Source of the DNA: Sphingobacterium thalpophilum
GTDB taxonomy: Bacteria; Bacteroidota; Bacteroidia; Sphingobacteriales; Sphingobacteriaceae
Assembly (NCBI GenBank): GCA_945868825.1
Contig: CAMBMM010000004.1
Span: 62,001 to 126,000 of the forward strand
Direction: 5' to 3'
Length of the DNA stretch: 64,000 nucleotides
The position numbers and the translations under genes are program-made. The notes below the pieces were generated by a model. That model had not been told where the DNA came from and made no database searches. It saw nothing but the letters and a program-made list of their open reading frames with translations. Each line of letters begins with the position of its first letter. Position 1 is the first letter of the stretch. Positions 1-8,613 of the stretch are shown in pieces.

Positions 1-1803
1 CAAGAGCTTACCGATATTATTTTAAACGGATCGGAAGATGTCATTCCGGTTTCGGTTGGGGCCAATTCATGGAATGTAAAAACGTATCAAATTACCTTTG
101 ATGGCATTATTAAGCTCTTAGAAGAACAATCCGAACGCCGTGGGGAAGAGGCTCTGGCCGATTTAGAGAATTTCCGTTCTTTAAAAACTTGTCCGGTGTG
201 TGAAGGGGCTCGGCTCAAAAAAGAATCGCTACACTTTAAAGTGGCTGGTAAAAATATTTACGAGCTGGCTAGTATGGATATTACCCAGCTAGCTGCTTGG
301 TTTAGTGAGGTGGAAAGTCAACTTTCGGAACGCCAACTGATTATCGGGAAAGAAATTTTAAAAGAAATTAGAGCTAGAATTAGCTTTTTGCTAGATGTGG
401 GTTTAACCTACCTTAGCTTAGATCGTACAGCCAAAACGCTTTCTGGTGGTGAAGCACAGCGTATTCGCTTGGCTACTCAAATAGGATCGCAATTGGTAAA
501 TGTGCTCTATATTTTAGATGAGCCAAGTATTGGTCTGCATCAAAGAGACAATAACCGTTTAATTACGGCTTTAAAGCATTTGCGTGATATTGGCAATACC
601 GTTTTGGTGGTGGAGCATGATAAGGATATGATTTTGGAGGCCGATTATGTATTGGATATGGGCCCGGCTGCCGGTATACATGGTGGCGAAGTGGTAGCTC
701 AAGGCACGCCTGCAGAATTGCTTAAAAAACATACTACCACTACCGATTATTTAAATGGAACAAAGGCCATTGCTGTGCCTAAAAATAGGAGAGCCGGCAA
801 CGGAAAATCGTTGGTACTTAAGAAAGCTAGCGGCAATAACCTTAAAAACGTAACGGCGCATTTCCCCTTGGGTACGCTCTCCTGTGTAACGGGTGTCTCG
901 GGTAGTGGTAAATCTACCCTAATTGCCGAAACGCTATACCCGATATTGAATCATTATTTTTTTAGAGCAAAAAAGAAACCGATGCCTTTTGCCGCTATTG
1001 AGGGTTTAGAACACATAGATAAGGTTATTGAGATTGACCAAACGCCTATTGGGCGTACGCCTCGTTCCAATCCATCTACGTATACGGGTGTTTTTTCTGA
1101 TATCCGCAATTTATTTGTGGCCTTACCCGAAGCTAAAATTAGAGGCTATAAGCCCGGTCGTTTTTCCTTTAATGTAAAGGGTGGCCGTTGCGAAACCTGC
1201 CAAGGTGCAGGCTTAAAAATTATTGAAATGAACTTCTTGCCCGATGTGCAAGTGCCTTGCGAAGAATGTGGCGGTAAACGCTACAATCGAGAAACCTTGG
1301 AGGTGCGTTATCGGGGTAAATCTATTAGCGATGTGTTGAACATGAGCGTTGAAGAGGCGGTTCCTTTTTTCGAATCCATTCCGGCTATATATCGTAAAAT
1401 AAAAACTTTGCAAGATGTAGGCTTGGGGTATATTACGCTTGGACAATCGTCTACCACCTTATCGGGTGGGGAGGCACAACGAGTAAAATTAGCTACCGAA
1501 TTATCTAAAAAAGATACCGGAAATACCTTTTATATTTTAGATGAACCTACTACTGGCCTACATTTCGAAGATATTCATGTATTGTTGGGTGTTTTAAACC
1601 GCTTGGTAGATCATGGCAATACCGTATTGATCATTGAACACAATTTAAATGTGGTTAAAGTGGCCGATTGGGTACTCGATTTAGGGCCCGAAGGTGGTTC
1701 GGGAGGTGGTGAAATTCTATTTGAAGGAACGCCCGAAGGCTTGGCCGCTTGTGCCAAAAGTTATACAGGAAAGTACTTGAAATCAGAATTAAAAATCAAA
1801 TAA
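1..1803 (+). CDS. uvrA: Excinuclease ABC subunit A, C-terminal 600 codons (5' truncated by window)
   Basis: UvrA is the DNA damage-recognition ATPase of nucleotide excision repair and works with UvrB and UvrC. The frame is open from base 1, so the gene starts outside the window; family members are about 940 aa. Visible in order (codons of this fragment): a Cys pair CPVC near 64, first ABC signature [12 protein letters not shown] near 147, Walker [11 protein letters not shown] near 171, second Walker [10 protein letters not shown] near 300, a zinc module with CETC and CEEC pairs near 397-425, second signature [12 protein letters not shown] near 487, and [10 protein letters not shown] near 512. 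All ATPase motifs look intact. It is convergent with lipA and the last 15 bases overlap. Confidence 0.97.
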   Translation, partial: QELTDIILNGSEDVIPVSVGANSWNVKTYQITFDGIIKLLEEQSERRGEEALADLENFRSLKTCPVCEGARLKKESLHFKVAGKNIYELASMDITQLAAWFSEVESQLSERQLIIGKEILKEIRARISFLLDVGLTYLSLDRTAKTLSGGEAQRIRLATQIGSQLVNVLYILDEPSIGLHQRDNNRLITALKHLRDIGNTVLVVEHDKDMILEADYVLDMGPAAGIHGGEVVAQGTPAELLKKHTTTTDYLNGTKAIAVPKNRRAGNGKSLVLKKASGNNLKNVTAHFPLGTLSCVTGVSGSGKSTLIAETLYPILNHYFFRAKKKPMPFAAIEGLEHIDKVIEIDQTPIGRTPRSNPSTYTGVFSDIRNLFVALPEAKIRGYKPGRFSFNVKGGRCETCQGAGLKIIEMNFLPDVQVPCEECGGKRYNRETLEVRYRGKSISDVLNMSVEEAVPFFESIPAIYRKIKTLQDVGLGYITLGQSSTTLSGGEAQRVKLATELSKKDTGNTFYILDEPTTGLHFEDIHVLLGVLNRLVDHGNTVLIIEHNLNVVKVADWVLDLGPEGGSGGGEILFEGTPEGLAACAKSYTGKYLKSELKIK

Positions 1804-2667
1804 ATGCTTTTCGGCATGGTAAGAAGAGCGTACCAATGGTCCGCTTTCTACATATTTAAAGCCCATTTCTAGGCCTATTGCTTTGTATTTATCGAATTGT
1901 TCTGGTCTTATCCAATCTACCACCGGATGATGGTTACGGCTAGGCTGTAGGTATTGGCCCAAGGTTAAAATATGCACCCCGGCTTTCAGCAAATCGGCCA
2001 TAGCCTCTATTACATCTTCTTCGGTTTCGCCCAGGCCAAGCATAATGCCCGATTTGGTACGGACGCCTGCGGCAGAAATTCTGCTTAAGCATTCTAAGCT
2101 ACGGTCGTATTTTGCTTGTATGCGAACCTCTTTGGTTAATCGGCGTACAGTTTCTAAATTATGTGAAACTACTTCCGGGCGAACAGCTAATAATCTATCG
2201 AGGTTCTCCCAAATGCCTTTAAAATCAGGTATGAGTGTTTCTAAGGTAGTTTCTGGGCTCTCTCTGCGGATAGCTAATATGGTTTCTGCCCAAATGGTAG
2301 AGCCTCCATCTTTTAAATCATCACGATCAACAGAGGTAATCACGCAGTGTTTTACCTGCATCAGCTTTACCGATTGCGCCACTCTGTTCGGCTCATCGGT
2401 ATCTACCGCTAAAGGCCTGCCTGTAGCTACAGCACAAAAAGAGCATGATCGGGTGCAAATATTTCCCAATATCATGAAAGTGGCCGTGCCAGCACCCCAG
2501 CATTCGCCCATGTTGGGACAATTGCCACTTTCGCAAATGGTATGTAATTTGTGTGTATCTACTAAACTACGAACATGTGCATATTCTTTACCAACTGGTA
2601 ATTTTACGCGTAACCAATCTGGTTTGCGTGGACTTTCGTTGGCTGGAATAACCGGTAGTTCGATCAT
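1789..2667 (-). CDS. lipA: Lipoyl synthase (radical SAM)
   Basis: LipA inserts two sulfurs into protein-bound octanoyl groups to make lipoate for 2-oxoacid dehydrogenases and the glycine cleavage H protein. It shows the auxiliary-cluster motif [12 protein letters not shown] (C-x4-C-x5-C), the radical-SAM motif CTRSCSFC (C-x3-C-x2-C), and the C-terminal RSSY motif whose serine ligates the auxiliary cluster. The frame can be extended to an ATG at 2682 (adding M-Y-F-C-S), but that extension is encoded by the -7 promoter box at 2672-2679. I therefore start at ATG 2667 (MIELPVIPA), giving 292 aa. The gene is convergent with uvrA. gcvP elsewhere in the window belongs to a lipoate-dependent system. 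Confidence 0.95.
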   Translation of the reverse strand: MIELPVIPANESPRKPDWLRVKLPVGKEYAHVRSLVDTHKLHTICESGNCPNMGECWGAGTATFMILGNICTRSCSFCAVATGRPLAVDTDEPNRVAQSVKLMQVKHCVITSVDRDDLKDGGSTIWAETILAIRRESPETTLETLIPDFKGIWENLDRLLAVRPEVVSHNLETVRRLTKEVRIQAKYDRSLECLSRISAAGVRTKSGIMLGLGETEEDVIEAMADLLKAGVHILTLGQYLQPSRNHHPVVDWIRPEQFDKYKAIGLEMGFKYVESGPLVRSSYHAEKHLFDF

Positions 2668-2671
2668 GGAA

Positions 2672-2679
2672 CAAAAATA
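2672..2679 (-). promoter_or_regulatory. -7 element TATTTTTG of lipA, 4 nt from the start codon
   Basis: This is an exact match to the Bacteroidota -7 consensus TAnnTTTG on the minus strand. It ends 4 nt before ATG 2667, so transcription should begin at or next to the start codon, giving a leaderless or nearly leaderless message. No clear -33 TTG is visible. Confidence 0.6.
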
Positions 2680-2756
2680 CATATTTTGCTTTAGATAGCC
2701 GATGAACTCGTCATTGGAGTTTCATTTTTTGCTAACTTGCGTTATAAAATTAACTT

Positions 2757-3164
2757 ATGGCTACAGTAGAAACGGTTTATGTTGGCGAATTGCGTACGCA
2801 AGCCACCCATGTTGGTTCTGGGAATCAATTAATTACCGATGCTCCTTTGGATAATCATGGTAAAGGCGAAGCCTTTTCGCCTACCGATTTACTTGCTACG
2901 GCTTTAGGTAGTTGCATGCTTACGGTAATGGGTATAGCTGCCGAAAAGTACGAGGCAGATTTAACAGGTACTACCTGTTCTATTACTAAAATGATGGCCG
3001 AAAATCCACGTAGAGTGGCTGAGGTGCAAATCACTTTTAATTTCCCAAAGAGAGACTTTAGCGAAAAAGTGAAAACTGTTTTAGAGCGGGCTGCGCATAC
3101 CTGTCCGGTTTCTAAGAGCTTGCACCCCGATTTGATAGAAAAATTAGTATTTAATTGGGCTTAA
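2757..3164 (+). CDS. OsmC/Ohr family peroxidase-like protein
   Basis: A 135-aa protein of the OsmC superfamily, cytoplasmic thiol-dependent peroxidases that reduce hydroperoxides. The two conserved cysteines are present in their usual contexts: LGSCM near residue 52 and HTCPVSKSL near residue 114. The FSPTDLLATALGSC stretch is the family hallmark. It is divergent from lipA and converges with the bacilliredoxin gene, overlapping it by 4 nt. Its subgroup (OsmC, Ohr or YhfA-like) cannot be fixed by eye. The nearby bacillithiol redox gene suggests, without proving, a shared role in thiol and peroxide stress. Confidence 0.9.
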   Translation: MATVETVYVGELRTQATHVGSGNQLITDAPLDNHGKGEAFSPTDLLATALGSCMLTVMGIAAEKYEADLTGTTCSITKMMAENPRRVAEVQITFNFPKRDFSEKVKTVLERAAHTCPVSKSLHPDLIEKLVFNWA

Positions 3165-3490
3165 TTGATTTGTTCGGCTAGTTCTTCTGCAGAAATTTCT
3201 CCGTGACTAGCTTCAAAAACACATTCACCATTATTTAATAGTAAGATTTGGGGAGATTGGTGCGGTACCTGAAAGGTTTCGGCAACAGCATTAGAGATTT
3301 CGCGGTAGTTTAATAAATCTAAGTAATACACCGGAATATCGGCTGGGATAGCATCACCTTCTAATTCTAATTTCTTTTTAGCCATTAAGCTAATAGAGCA
3401 ACGTGTGCTATGCTTAAAAATAATGCTAAAGCCCGTACAGTTTTTAATTCCGTTTAGCTCGTTTAAAGAAGTTAAGTCTTGCCAATTCAT
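3161..3490 (-). CDS. ytxJ: Bacillithiol system redox-active protein YtxJ-like
   Basis: A 109-aa thioredoxin-fold protein of the YtxJ (BrxC) family, a monothiol bacilliredoxin thought to act on S-bacillithiolated proteins. The diagnostic segment is IIFKHSTRCSIS near residue 25, with a single catalytic-type Cys. A cis-Pro-containing loop follows (QVPHQSPQILLL). It is preceded by a 38-codon lipoprotein gene with a 7-nt gap, so the two are probably cotranscribed. A second bacilliredoxin (BrxA/B type) lies at 38928-39338, so this organism probably makes bacillithiol. Confidence 0.88.
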   Translation of the reverse strand: MNWQDLTSLNELNGIKNCTGFSIIFKHSTRCSISLMAKKKLELEGDAIPADIPVYYLDLLNYREISNAVAETFQVPHQSPQILLLNNGECVFEASHGEISAEELAEQIN

Positions 3491-3497
3491 GGAGGTA

Positions 3498-3614
3498 TTA
3501 ACGACCTCTTTTGCTAGGATATGAGCTATAAGCTGGGCAAAGTTTATTTGAGCATGCGCTCAAAATGCTGGTACTTATGGTAATGGCAACTAAAACAATC
3601 AGCAATTTTCTCAT
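3498..3614 (-). CDS. Small lipoprotein, 38 aa
   Basis: A short frame starting at ATG 3614 and ending in TAA. It encodes a basic N-terminus (MRKLL), a hydrophobic stretch, and a lipobox LSAC with the lipidation cysteine at residue 21. A 17-residue mature tail follows: it begins CSNKLCPAYSSYP and ends in basic residues. The tail pattern C-P-A-Y-x-x-Y is one I associate with very small Bacteroidota lipoproteins; the function is unknown. The stop is 7 nt before the ytxJ start, so this is probably the first gene of a two-gene operon. A TAAGTTTA stretch upstream could be a degenerate -7 element. Confidence 0.7.
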   Translation of the reverse strand: MRKLLIVLVAITISTSILSACSNKLCPAYSSYPSKRGR

Positions 3615-3700
3615 GGTGTTTTAAATCTTAGGTAAACTTATCTCTTTTTATCAAAAAACGCAAGTTTTAAAGCATTTTATAAACAAGAACGTGTTTAAAC

Positions 3701-3733
3701 AAAAAAGCTTATCAGAAACCCGATAAGCTTTTT
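3701..3733 (-). terminator. Rho-independent terminator downstream of the TPR gene
   Basis: The inverted repeat AAAAGCTTATC / GATAAGCTTTT has a 7-nt loop and lies 17 nt beyond the stop of the minus-strand TPR gene. A/T tracts on both sides mean it could act in both directions. Confidence 0.75.
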
Positions 3734-3749
3734 AGGAGTGGTAATTAAA

Positions 3750-4430
3750 TTATTGTTGTGCTTCTACACGAGCAATTAAAGACTCGATAGTAGCCGCTTC
3801 GGCACTTTGTGTATAGTTTTCTTTAATTTGCTTGTAGGTTTTAAGAGCAGCATCGAAATCTTTTTGTTGCTCATATACCAAGCCTAATTTTTTTAAGAAA
3901 AGAGGGGTAGTAAACTCGTTGTTGCTTTTTCCGGCTGCTTTTTTGTAGTAGGTAGCGGCATTATCGTAATCTTTTAATTCACTATAAGCATCGCCCAACA
4001 TACCCAATACCAGTGGATCGATAACAGGACTACCTGTGCTGCTGTAATTGCCCAAAGCTTCAATAGCTTTTTCGAATTCTCCTTTTTTAAGATATAAACC
4101 CCCTAAATAGGCATTTGCTATGTTTGCAGATTTGGTGCTGGTGTATTCTTGTGCAATTTTCTCAAAACCCGGGTAAGAACCATCGCCGTTTATTGCTTTG
4201 TCGCTTAAAGAATCGGCTGTAGCGTATTGCTCTGCTTTAAACATTTCGTTTACGGCTTTTTCGGCACGAGGAGCTAAGTAGAATTTTTGGTACCCAATGT
4301 ATAAGAGTATTAGTGCTAAAATGGCACCACCAATTAGTAGTAAACTTTTGCTATTTTCTTGAACAAAAGATCCGGTTGCTTTTTCGGTTGCTTCGGATAC
4401 TTCCGGAGAATTTTTTTCTTTGCTTGACAT
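3750..4430 (-). CDS. Membrane-anchored tetratricopeptide-repeat protein
   Basis: 226 aa. A charged cytoplasmic N-terminus of about 28 residues precedes one transmembrane helix (LLLIGGAILALILLYIGY, about residues 30-47). A periplasmic part follows with at least three TPR-like helical hairpins (for example NAYLGGLYLKKGEFEKAIEAL and LGMLGDAYSELKDYDNAATYY). The architecture resembles YfgM/CcmH-type single-pass TPR scaffolds and is common in Bacteroidota; the partner is unknown. It has its own promoter at 4453-4460 and terminator at 3701-3733, so it is monocistronic. It is divergent from recF. Confidence 0.85.
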   Translation of the reverse strand: MSSKEKNSPEVSEATEKATGSFVQENSKSLLLIGGAILALILLYIGYQKFYLAPRAEKAVNEMFKAEQYATADSLSDKAINGDGSYPGFEKIAQEYTSTKSANIANAYLGGLYLKKGEFEKAIEALGNYSSTGSPVIDPLVLGMLGDAYSELKDYDNAATYYKKAAGKSNNEFTTPLFLKKLGLVYEQQKDFDAALKTYKQIKENYTQSAEAATIESLIARVEAQQ

Positions 4431-4452
4431 GCTTTATAAAATTTTGAAGAAG

Positions 4453-4460
4453 CAAAAATA
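4453..4460 (-). promoter_or_regulatory. -7 element TATTTTTG of the TPR gene
   Basis: Exact TAnnTTTG match on the minus strand, 22 nt before the TPR start codon. Confidence 0.55.
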
Positions 4461-4539
4461 CAGTTTTACGCATAAGTATCAACAATTTAAATTTTTGCGC
4501 TTATTTTTTTCGAGTACGAGCTTTAAAAAATAGAAATTG

Positions 4540-4547
4540 TACCTTTG
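4540..4547 (+). promoter_or_regulatory. -7 element TACCTTTG of recF
   Basis: Exact TAnnTTTG match, 16 nt before the recF ATG. It should drive recF and the overlapping DUF721 gene. Confidence 0.6.
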
Positions 4548-4563
4548 ATTTCTCCCTAAAATT

Positions 4564-5673
4564 ATGTGGTTACAGCGTTTATCTCTTATCAATTTTAAAA
4601 ATTATGAAGAAGCTAGTTTGGCTTTTTCGCCTACAATAAACGCTTTTACGGGCAATAATGGTGCGGGTAAAACCAATTTACTCGATGGTATACACTATCT
4701 TTCTTTGTGTAAAAGCTACTTTAATCCGATAGATACACAACAAATTAGGCAGGGTGCCGATTTTTTTATGATTCAGGGTGATTTTGAGTTGGTGGGTAAA
4801 AAAGAGGTGATTGCTTGTTCCTTAAAGCGTAATCAGAAAAAACAATTTAAACGGAATAAAAAAGAATATCCGAGGTTGGCAGATCACGTAGGAATTTTTC
4901 CTTTAGTAATGATTTCGCCTTATGATGTGAGCATTGTAATGGAGGGAAGTGAGGAGCGCAGAAAATTTTTGGATAATGCCATTAGCCAAACCGATAGGCA
5001 ATATTTAGATGAGGTTATACTATACAATAAGTGCTTGGCTAACCGAAATGCCTTGCTGAAGCAAATTGCACATACTGACGCTTACGACCCCACTTTATTA
5101 GAAATTTACGATGAACAGTTGGCGAACTTAGGTACTCATATTTTTACCAAGCGCCAAAAATTTATGGAAATGTTTGAGGAAGTATTTAATCAACATTATT
5201 CTTTTTTAAGCGACGATGCTGAAAGAGTATCGCTAGTTTACGAATCGCAATTAAACCACGATAGTTTAGCCAATTTGCTTAAAAAGCATGTAGAAAAAGA
5301 TAGGGTGCTAGAGCGCACCAATGCCGGCGTACATAAAGACGATTTGGTGTTTAGTATACACGGCATGCCGCTTAAAAAGTTTGGTTCTCAGGGTCAACAG
5401 AAATCGTTTTTAATTGCTTTAAAATTAGCTCAATACACGTATTTAAAGCAAAAAAAGGGTTTTGAGCCCATTTTATTGCTCGATGATATTTTTGATAAAC
5501 TAGATGATTTGCGCACCAAAAAATTGATGAAAAAAGTGTCTGACCACGATTTTGGCCAAATTTTTATCACCGATACAAGTGCAGAGCGTATTCAAGCTAT
5601 TTTCGATGAAATTGGGGAGCAAGTGCGTATTTTTAACGTAGAAAATGGCCAAGTGAGCCAAAAAGATGCGTAA
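4564..5673 (+). CDS. recF: DNA replication and repair protein RecF
   Basis: RecF is an SMC-like ATPase that loads RecA at single-strand gaps together with RecO and RecR. 369 aa, the usual length. Motifs: N-terminal LINFKNYEEA, Walker A GNNGAGKTN near residues 31-39, ABC signature GSQGQQKSFLIALKLAQ near 278, Walker B ILLLDDIFDKLD near 302, and the D-loop/His-switch region FITDTS. The stop overlaps the DUF721 start by 8 nt, so the two genes are translationally coupled. In many bacteria recF sits with dnaA, dnaN or gyrB; here it pairs only with DUF721. Confidence 0.96.
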   Translation: MWLQRLSLINFKNYEEASLAFSPTINAFTGNNGAGKTNLLDGIHYLSLCKSYFNPIDTQQIRQGADFFMIQGDFELVGKKEVIACSLKRNQKKQFKRNKKEYPRLADHVGIFPLVMISPYDVSIVMEGSEERRKFLDNAISQTDRQYLDEVILYNKCLANRNALLKQIAHTDAYDPTLLEIYDEQLANLGTHIFTKRQKFMEMFEEVFNQHYSFLSDDAERVSLVYESQLNHDSLANLLKKHVEKDRVLERTNAGVHKDDLVFSIHGMPLKKFGSQGQQKSFLIALKLAQYTYLKQKKGFEPILLLDDIFDKLDDLRTKKLMKKVSDHDFGQIFITDTSAERIQAIFDEIGEQVRIFNVENGQVSQKDA

Positions 5674-5956
5674 GCCCAACGATAAATCCATAAAAGAAGC
5701 CATGGATCAATTGTTTCAGGTATATAAACTGCAACAAAAGTTCGATGAAACAGCACTTATTGCCGCTTGGCCCGAAATGATGGGAGTTGCCATTGCCAAC
5801 CGAACTAAAGAACTCTATATCCGCCAGAAAAAATTATTTGTACGTGTAGAATCGTCGGTAATTAAGAATGAACTGATGATGATGCGTTCTCAAATTATCG
5901 AAAAAATGAACGAGCGGGCAGGTGGAGAAGTGATTTTAGAAATCGTATTATTATAA
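5666..5956 (+). CDS. DUF721 (DciA-like) protein
   Basis: 96 aa with the DUF721 core: a helical N-terminus, the motif AAWPEMMGVAIANRT near residues 33-47, then a KH-like beta part (LFVRVESSVIKNELMMM). DciA, a relative in many bacteria lacking DnaC, helps load the replicative helicase DnaB. Extending that role here is inference from family and from linkage to recF. It overlaps recF by 8 nt and is followed by a strong terminator. Confidence 0.85.
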   Translation: MRKPNDKSIKEAMDQLFQVYKLQQKFDETALIAAWPEMMGVAIANRTKELYIRQKKLFVRVESSVIKNELMMMRSQIIEKMNERAGGEVILEIVLL

Positions 5957-5989
5957 AAAAAGCCCCCTGAATTCAGGGGGCTTTTTTTT
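5955..5989. terminator. Bidirectional terminator between recF-DUF721 and ndk
   Basis: A perfect 11-bp-arm palindrome (AGCCCCCTGAA / TTCAGGGGGCT) has a run of A on the left and T on the right. It can end both the plus-strand recF operon and the minus-strand ndk transcript. Confidence 0.9.
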
Positions 5990-6003
5990 GAGGTTAATTT
6001 CGG

Positions 6004-6423
6004 CTAGAAACGTTCGAAAGCCGAGAAGAAAAAATTCCCTTCAATGGCTGCATTTTCGTCAGAATCTGATCCGTGAACCGCATTGGCATCAATAGATTTT
6101 GCATATTTATTACGAATGGTACCTGCATCGGCTTTAGCCGGATCGGTATTGCCAATTAATTTTCTAAAATCTTCAATGGCATTGTCTTTTTCTAAAATGG
6201 CCGCTACAATTGGTCCAGATGACATAAAATTTACCAATTCGCCATAAAACGGGCGCTCTTTATGCACTGCATAAAACTCACCTGCTTTTTCTGAAGGTAA
6301 GTGAGTGTATTTTAACGCGATAATTTTAAATCCACTTGCGGTAATATCATTTAAAATTGCACCAATATGTCCGTTTTTAACGGCATCGGGCTTAATCATT
6401 GTAAAAGTTCTATTTGTTGCCAT
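6004..6423 (-). CDS. ndk: Nucleoside diphosphate kinase
   Basis: Transfers the gamma phosphate from ATP to nucleoside diphosphates through a phosphohistidine. 139 aa, the standard length. It begins with the typical [17 protein letters not shown]. The active-site histidine is in NAVHGSDS near residue 117, followed by an acidic-to-aromatic C-terminus (FFFSAFERF). Monocistronic: promoter at 6441-6448, shared terminator at 5955-5989. Confidence 0.97.
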   Translation of the reverse strand: MATNRTFTMIKPDAVKNGHIGAILNDITASGFKIIALKYTHLPSEKAGEFYAVHKERPFYGELVNFMSSGPIVAAILEKDNAIEDFRKLIGNTDPAKADAGTIRNKYAKSIDANAVHGSDSDENAAIEGNFFFSAFERF

Positions 6424-6440
6424 GTTTTTTAATTTTGGGG

Positions 6441-6448
6441 CAAAAATA
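6441..6448 (-). promoter_or_regulatory. -7 element TATTTTTG of ndk
   Basis: Exact TAnnTTTG match on the minus strand, 17 nt before the ndk start. Confidence 0.55.
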
Positions 6449-6555
6449 CGCCTTTAGTCGGTAATTACCTACCGAGATGTAAAAATTAATTAGCATTTAA
6501 TTTCAGTCTAACCGAATTTACCCGCTATAAATTGTGCTATGCTGCAGCTTTTTAA

Positions 6556-6563
6556 TAGATTTG
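6556..6563 (+). promoter_or_regulatory. -7 element TAGATTTG of the DHH phosphoesterase gene
   Basis: Exact TAnnTTTG match 15 nt before ATG 6579. It lies inside the longer open frame from 6534, which argues that the true start is 6579. Confidence 0.6.
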
Positions 6564-6578
6564 CAATTAGAAACACAC

Positions 6579-7589
6579 ATGGTAAATATAGCTGCATTAA
6601 AAACACTTTTGGCCGAGCCCAAAAAGATTGTCATTACTACCCATCATAAGCCCGATGGCGATGCCATGGGTTCTTCTTTGGGTTTATACAATTACTTGCT
6701 ACAAAAAGGACACCATGTGCATGTTATTACCCCGACAGATTACCCGATATTTTTACATTGGTTGCCAAACAATTGCGAAGTGCTCATTTATACCGATAAA
6801 CTAGCTGAGAGCAAAAAATTGGTGGCCGATGCCGATTTGATTTTCTGTTTAGATTTTAATGCCTTATCTCGAATTAACGAGTTGGGTGAATGTGTGGCTG
6901 CATCGTCTGCTAAAAAAGTGATGATTGACCACCACCTAGATCCCGAAGATTTTGATGATTTTAGATTGTGGAATGTAAATGCCTGCTCTGCTGCCCAATT
7001 GGTGTACGAGTTTATTGTAGACTTTATGGCCGAACCTGAGTTTATTAATAAAGATGTAGCCAACTGTTTATATACCGGCATTATGACGGATTCGGGTTCG
7101 TTCCGTTTCCTAAATACCACTGCAGCTGTACACCGTATTGTGGCTAATTTGATTGAAAAAGGTGCAGAAAATGCTCGTATTCATCAATTGGTATACGATA
7201 CCTCTACCGAAAGCCGCTTAAAATTTTTAGGCCATTGCTTAAGTAACCGTTTGCAGGTGTTTGAAGAATACAATACCTCCTTAATTACCGTTTCTAAAGA
7301 AGATTTGGCCATGTTCACCATTACAACTGGCGACACCGAAGGTTTGGTGAATTATGGTTTAGCAATTAACGGTATCCGATTAGCAGCCCTTATTATTGAA
7401 CGCCCAGATCGGGTAAAACTCTCACTGCGGTCTACTGGCGATTTTCCGGCAAATGAAATTTGCAAGAAATATTTTAATGGAGGTGGACACCGCAATGCAG
7501 CAGGTGGCGCTTCCGACGATTCGTTCGAAAAAACTATTGAAACCTTTAAAACTTTATTACCTACCTATAAAACCTTATTATTGCAATAA
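6579..7589 (+). CDS. DHH/DHHA1 phosphoesterase, NrnA-type nanoRNase / pAp phosphatase
   Basis: Family members degrade 2-5-nt RNA oligomers and/or dephosphorylate 3'-phosphoadenosine 5'-phosphate; some hydrolyse cyclic-dinucleotide products such as pApA. Motifs (numbered from ATG 6579, 336 aa): THHKPDGDAMGSS near 22, DFNA near 77, the DHH motif MIDHHLDPEDFDD near 112, MTDSGSFRF, and C-terminal DHHA1 GGGHRNAAGG near 303. The alternative start at 6534 is rejected because the -7 box lies inside that extension. It is 17 nt upstream of the FKBP gene, so probably cotranscribed. cdaA in this window makes c-di-AMP, so a link to c-di-AMP turnover is possible but unproven. Confidence 0.9.
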   Translation: MVNIAALKTLLAEPKKIVITTHHKPDGDAMGSSLGLYNYLLQKGHHVHVITPTDYPIFLHWLPNNCEVLIYTDKLAESKKLVADADLIFCLDFNALSRINELGECVAASSAKKVMIDHHLDPEDFDDFRLWNVNACSAAQLVYEFIVDFMAEPEFINKDVANCLYTGIMTDSGSFRFLNTTAAVHRIVANLIEKGAENARIHQLVYDTSTESRLKFLGHCLSNRLQVFEEYNTSLITVSKEDLAMFTITTGDTEGLVNYGLAINGIRLAALIIERPDRVKLSLRSTGDFPANEICKKYFNGGGHRNAAGGASDDSFEKTIETFKTLLPTYKTLLLQ

Positions 7590-7606
7590 ATTATATCTTA
7601 AAACAA

Positions 7607-8548
7607 ATGAAAAAACCCTTACTATTATTAAGCCTTTTGGCGCTAGCACTTAGTGCATGTACACGATTTAAAACCGGAGATGGCGGTTTACAATACGCTA
7701 TTCATACCGATAAAGATGGTCCAACTATTCAAGAAGGCGACTTTTTTGTAGTTTCTGGTACGCAAAAAACCGAGAAAGATTCGGTATTATTCAGTACTGA
7801 TGATACTGGCCGCCCAGCATTTTTATCTGCTCAAAAATCACAATTTAAAGGCGATTTGTTCAGCGCATTTGCTATGTTGAGCGAAGGCGATAGTGCGACT
7901 TTCAAAATCAATTTAGATACCCTTGCTTTAAAAACAGGGCAGCCAAAACCTCCTTTTGCTAAAAACGATCATTTCTTAATTTTCTCTGTAAAAGTTGAAA
8001 AAGTAATTCCAAAAGGCAAATTAGATGACCAAACGTTTACCAACCAAATTAACCAGTATATTAAGAAAGATATTGAGATAATTAAAAAAGCTGAACCGGC
8101 AAAACTAAAAGCTTATGTTGCTGCCAAAGGTTTAAAATTAACTACAACTGCATCTGGCTTGGGCTATCAAGCTACTAAATCGGGAACTGGCGAAAAAGCA
8201 GTAGCTGGTGATAGCGTAGTAGTAAATTATGTAGGTAAATTCTTAAGTGATAAAGTATTTGAGACCAGTATTGCTGCGGAGGCAAAAAAAGCCGGAAAAT
8301 TTATCCCCGGCCGACCTTATGAACCTATGAGAACCATTGTGGGCATGCAGAAAAGCATTCCTGGTTTCGACGAAGCCTTGTTGCTATTCCCGGTAGGTAC
8401 TAAAGTAACGGTGGTTATACCATCTGCATTAGCGTATGGCGAACAAGGGAACCAACTTATTCCACCGTTTACCCCATTGGTATTCGATTTAGAAATTTTA
8501 AAAGTAATTAAAGCACCAACTGCACCAGCGGTTGCCCCTAAAAAATAA
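7607..8548 (+). CDS. FKBP-type peptidyl-prolyl isomerase lipoprotein
   Basis: 313 aa. A lipoprotein signal (MKKPLLLLSLLALALSAC, lipid Cys at 18) places it in the periplasm on a membrane. Residues about 30-140 form an FKBP-like N-terminal domain (GDFFVVSG...LSEGDSATFKI). Residues about 195-300 form a second FKBP domain with GDSVVVNYVGKFL, PGFDEALLLFPVGTKV and IPSALAYGEQGN. A Pro/Ala/Lys tail follows. Two FKBP-like units per chain are common in Bacteroidota lipoproteins. It lies 17 nt after the DHH gene and is closed by a terminator at 8566-8598. Confidence 0.9.
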   Translation: MKKPLLLLSLLALALSACTRFKTGDGGLQYAIHTDKDGPTIQEGDFFVVSGTQKTEKDSVLFSTDDTGRPAFLSAQKSQFKGDLFSAFAMLSEGDSATFKINLDTLALKTGQPKPPFAKNDHFLIFSVKVEKVIPKGKLDDQTFTNQINQYIKKDIEIIKKAEPAKLKAYVAAKGLKLTTTASGLGYQATKSGTGEKAVAGDSVVVNYVGKFLSDKVFETSIAAEAKKAGKFIPGRPYEPMRTIVGMQKSIPGFDEALLLFPVGTKVTVVIPSALAYGEQGNQLIPPFTPLVFDLEILKVIKAPTAPAVAPKK

Positions 8549-8565
8549 TGTATTCAATTTATAGG

Positions 8566-8598
8566 AAAGCCCCTCCGATTTTCGGAAGGGCTTTTTTT
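8566..8598 (+). terminator. Terminator after the FKBP gene
   Basis: Hairpin AAAGCCCCTCCGA / TCGGAAGGGCTTT with a 3-4-nt loop and a T run. It ends only 3 nt before the tatD -7 element, so terminator and promoter are packed back to back. Confidence 0.85.
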
Positions 8599-8601
8599 AT
8601 G

Positions 8602-8609
8602 TAGTTTTG
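8602..8609 (+). promoter_or_regulatory. -7 element TAGTTTTG of tatD, 4 nt from the start codon
   Basis: Exact TAnnTTTG match ending 4 nt before ATG 8614, the same tight spacing as at lipA and pdxJ. It predicts a leaderless or nearly leaderless transcript. Confidence 0.6.
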
Positions 8610-8613
8610 TGCC

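Noticed and set aside
2667-2682. Upstream ATG of lipA (MYFCSM) as start
   Set aside because: The codons are the -7 promoter element TATTTTTG; RNA should start downstream of it.
2045-2698. 217-codon plus-strand ORF inside lipA
   Set aside because: It lies antisense to a complete LipA with all cluster motifs and has no recognisable domain.
6534-6578. Upstream start of the DHH phosphoesterase (MLCCSFLIDLQ)
   Set aside because: The -7 box TAGATTTG lies inside this stretch, and the family N-terminus begins near ATG 6579.
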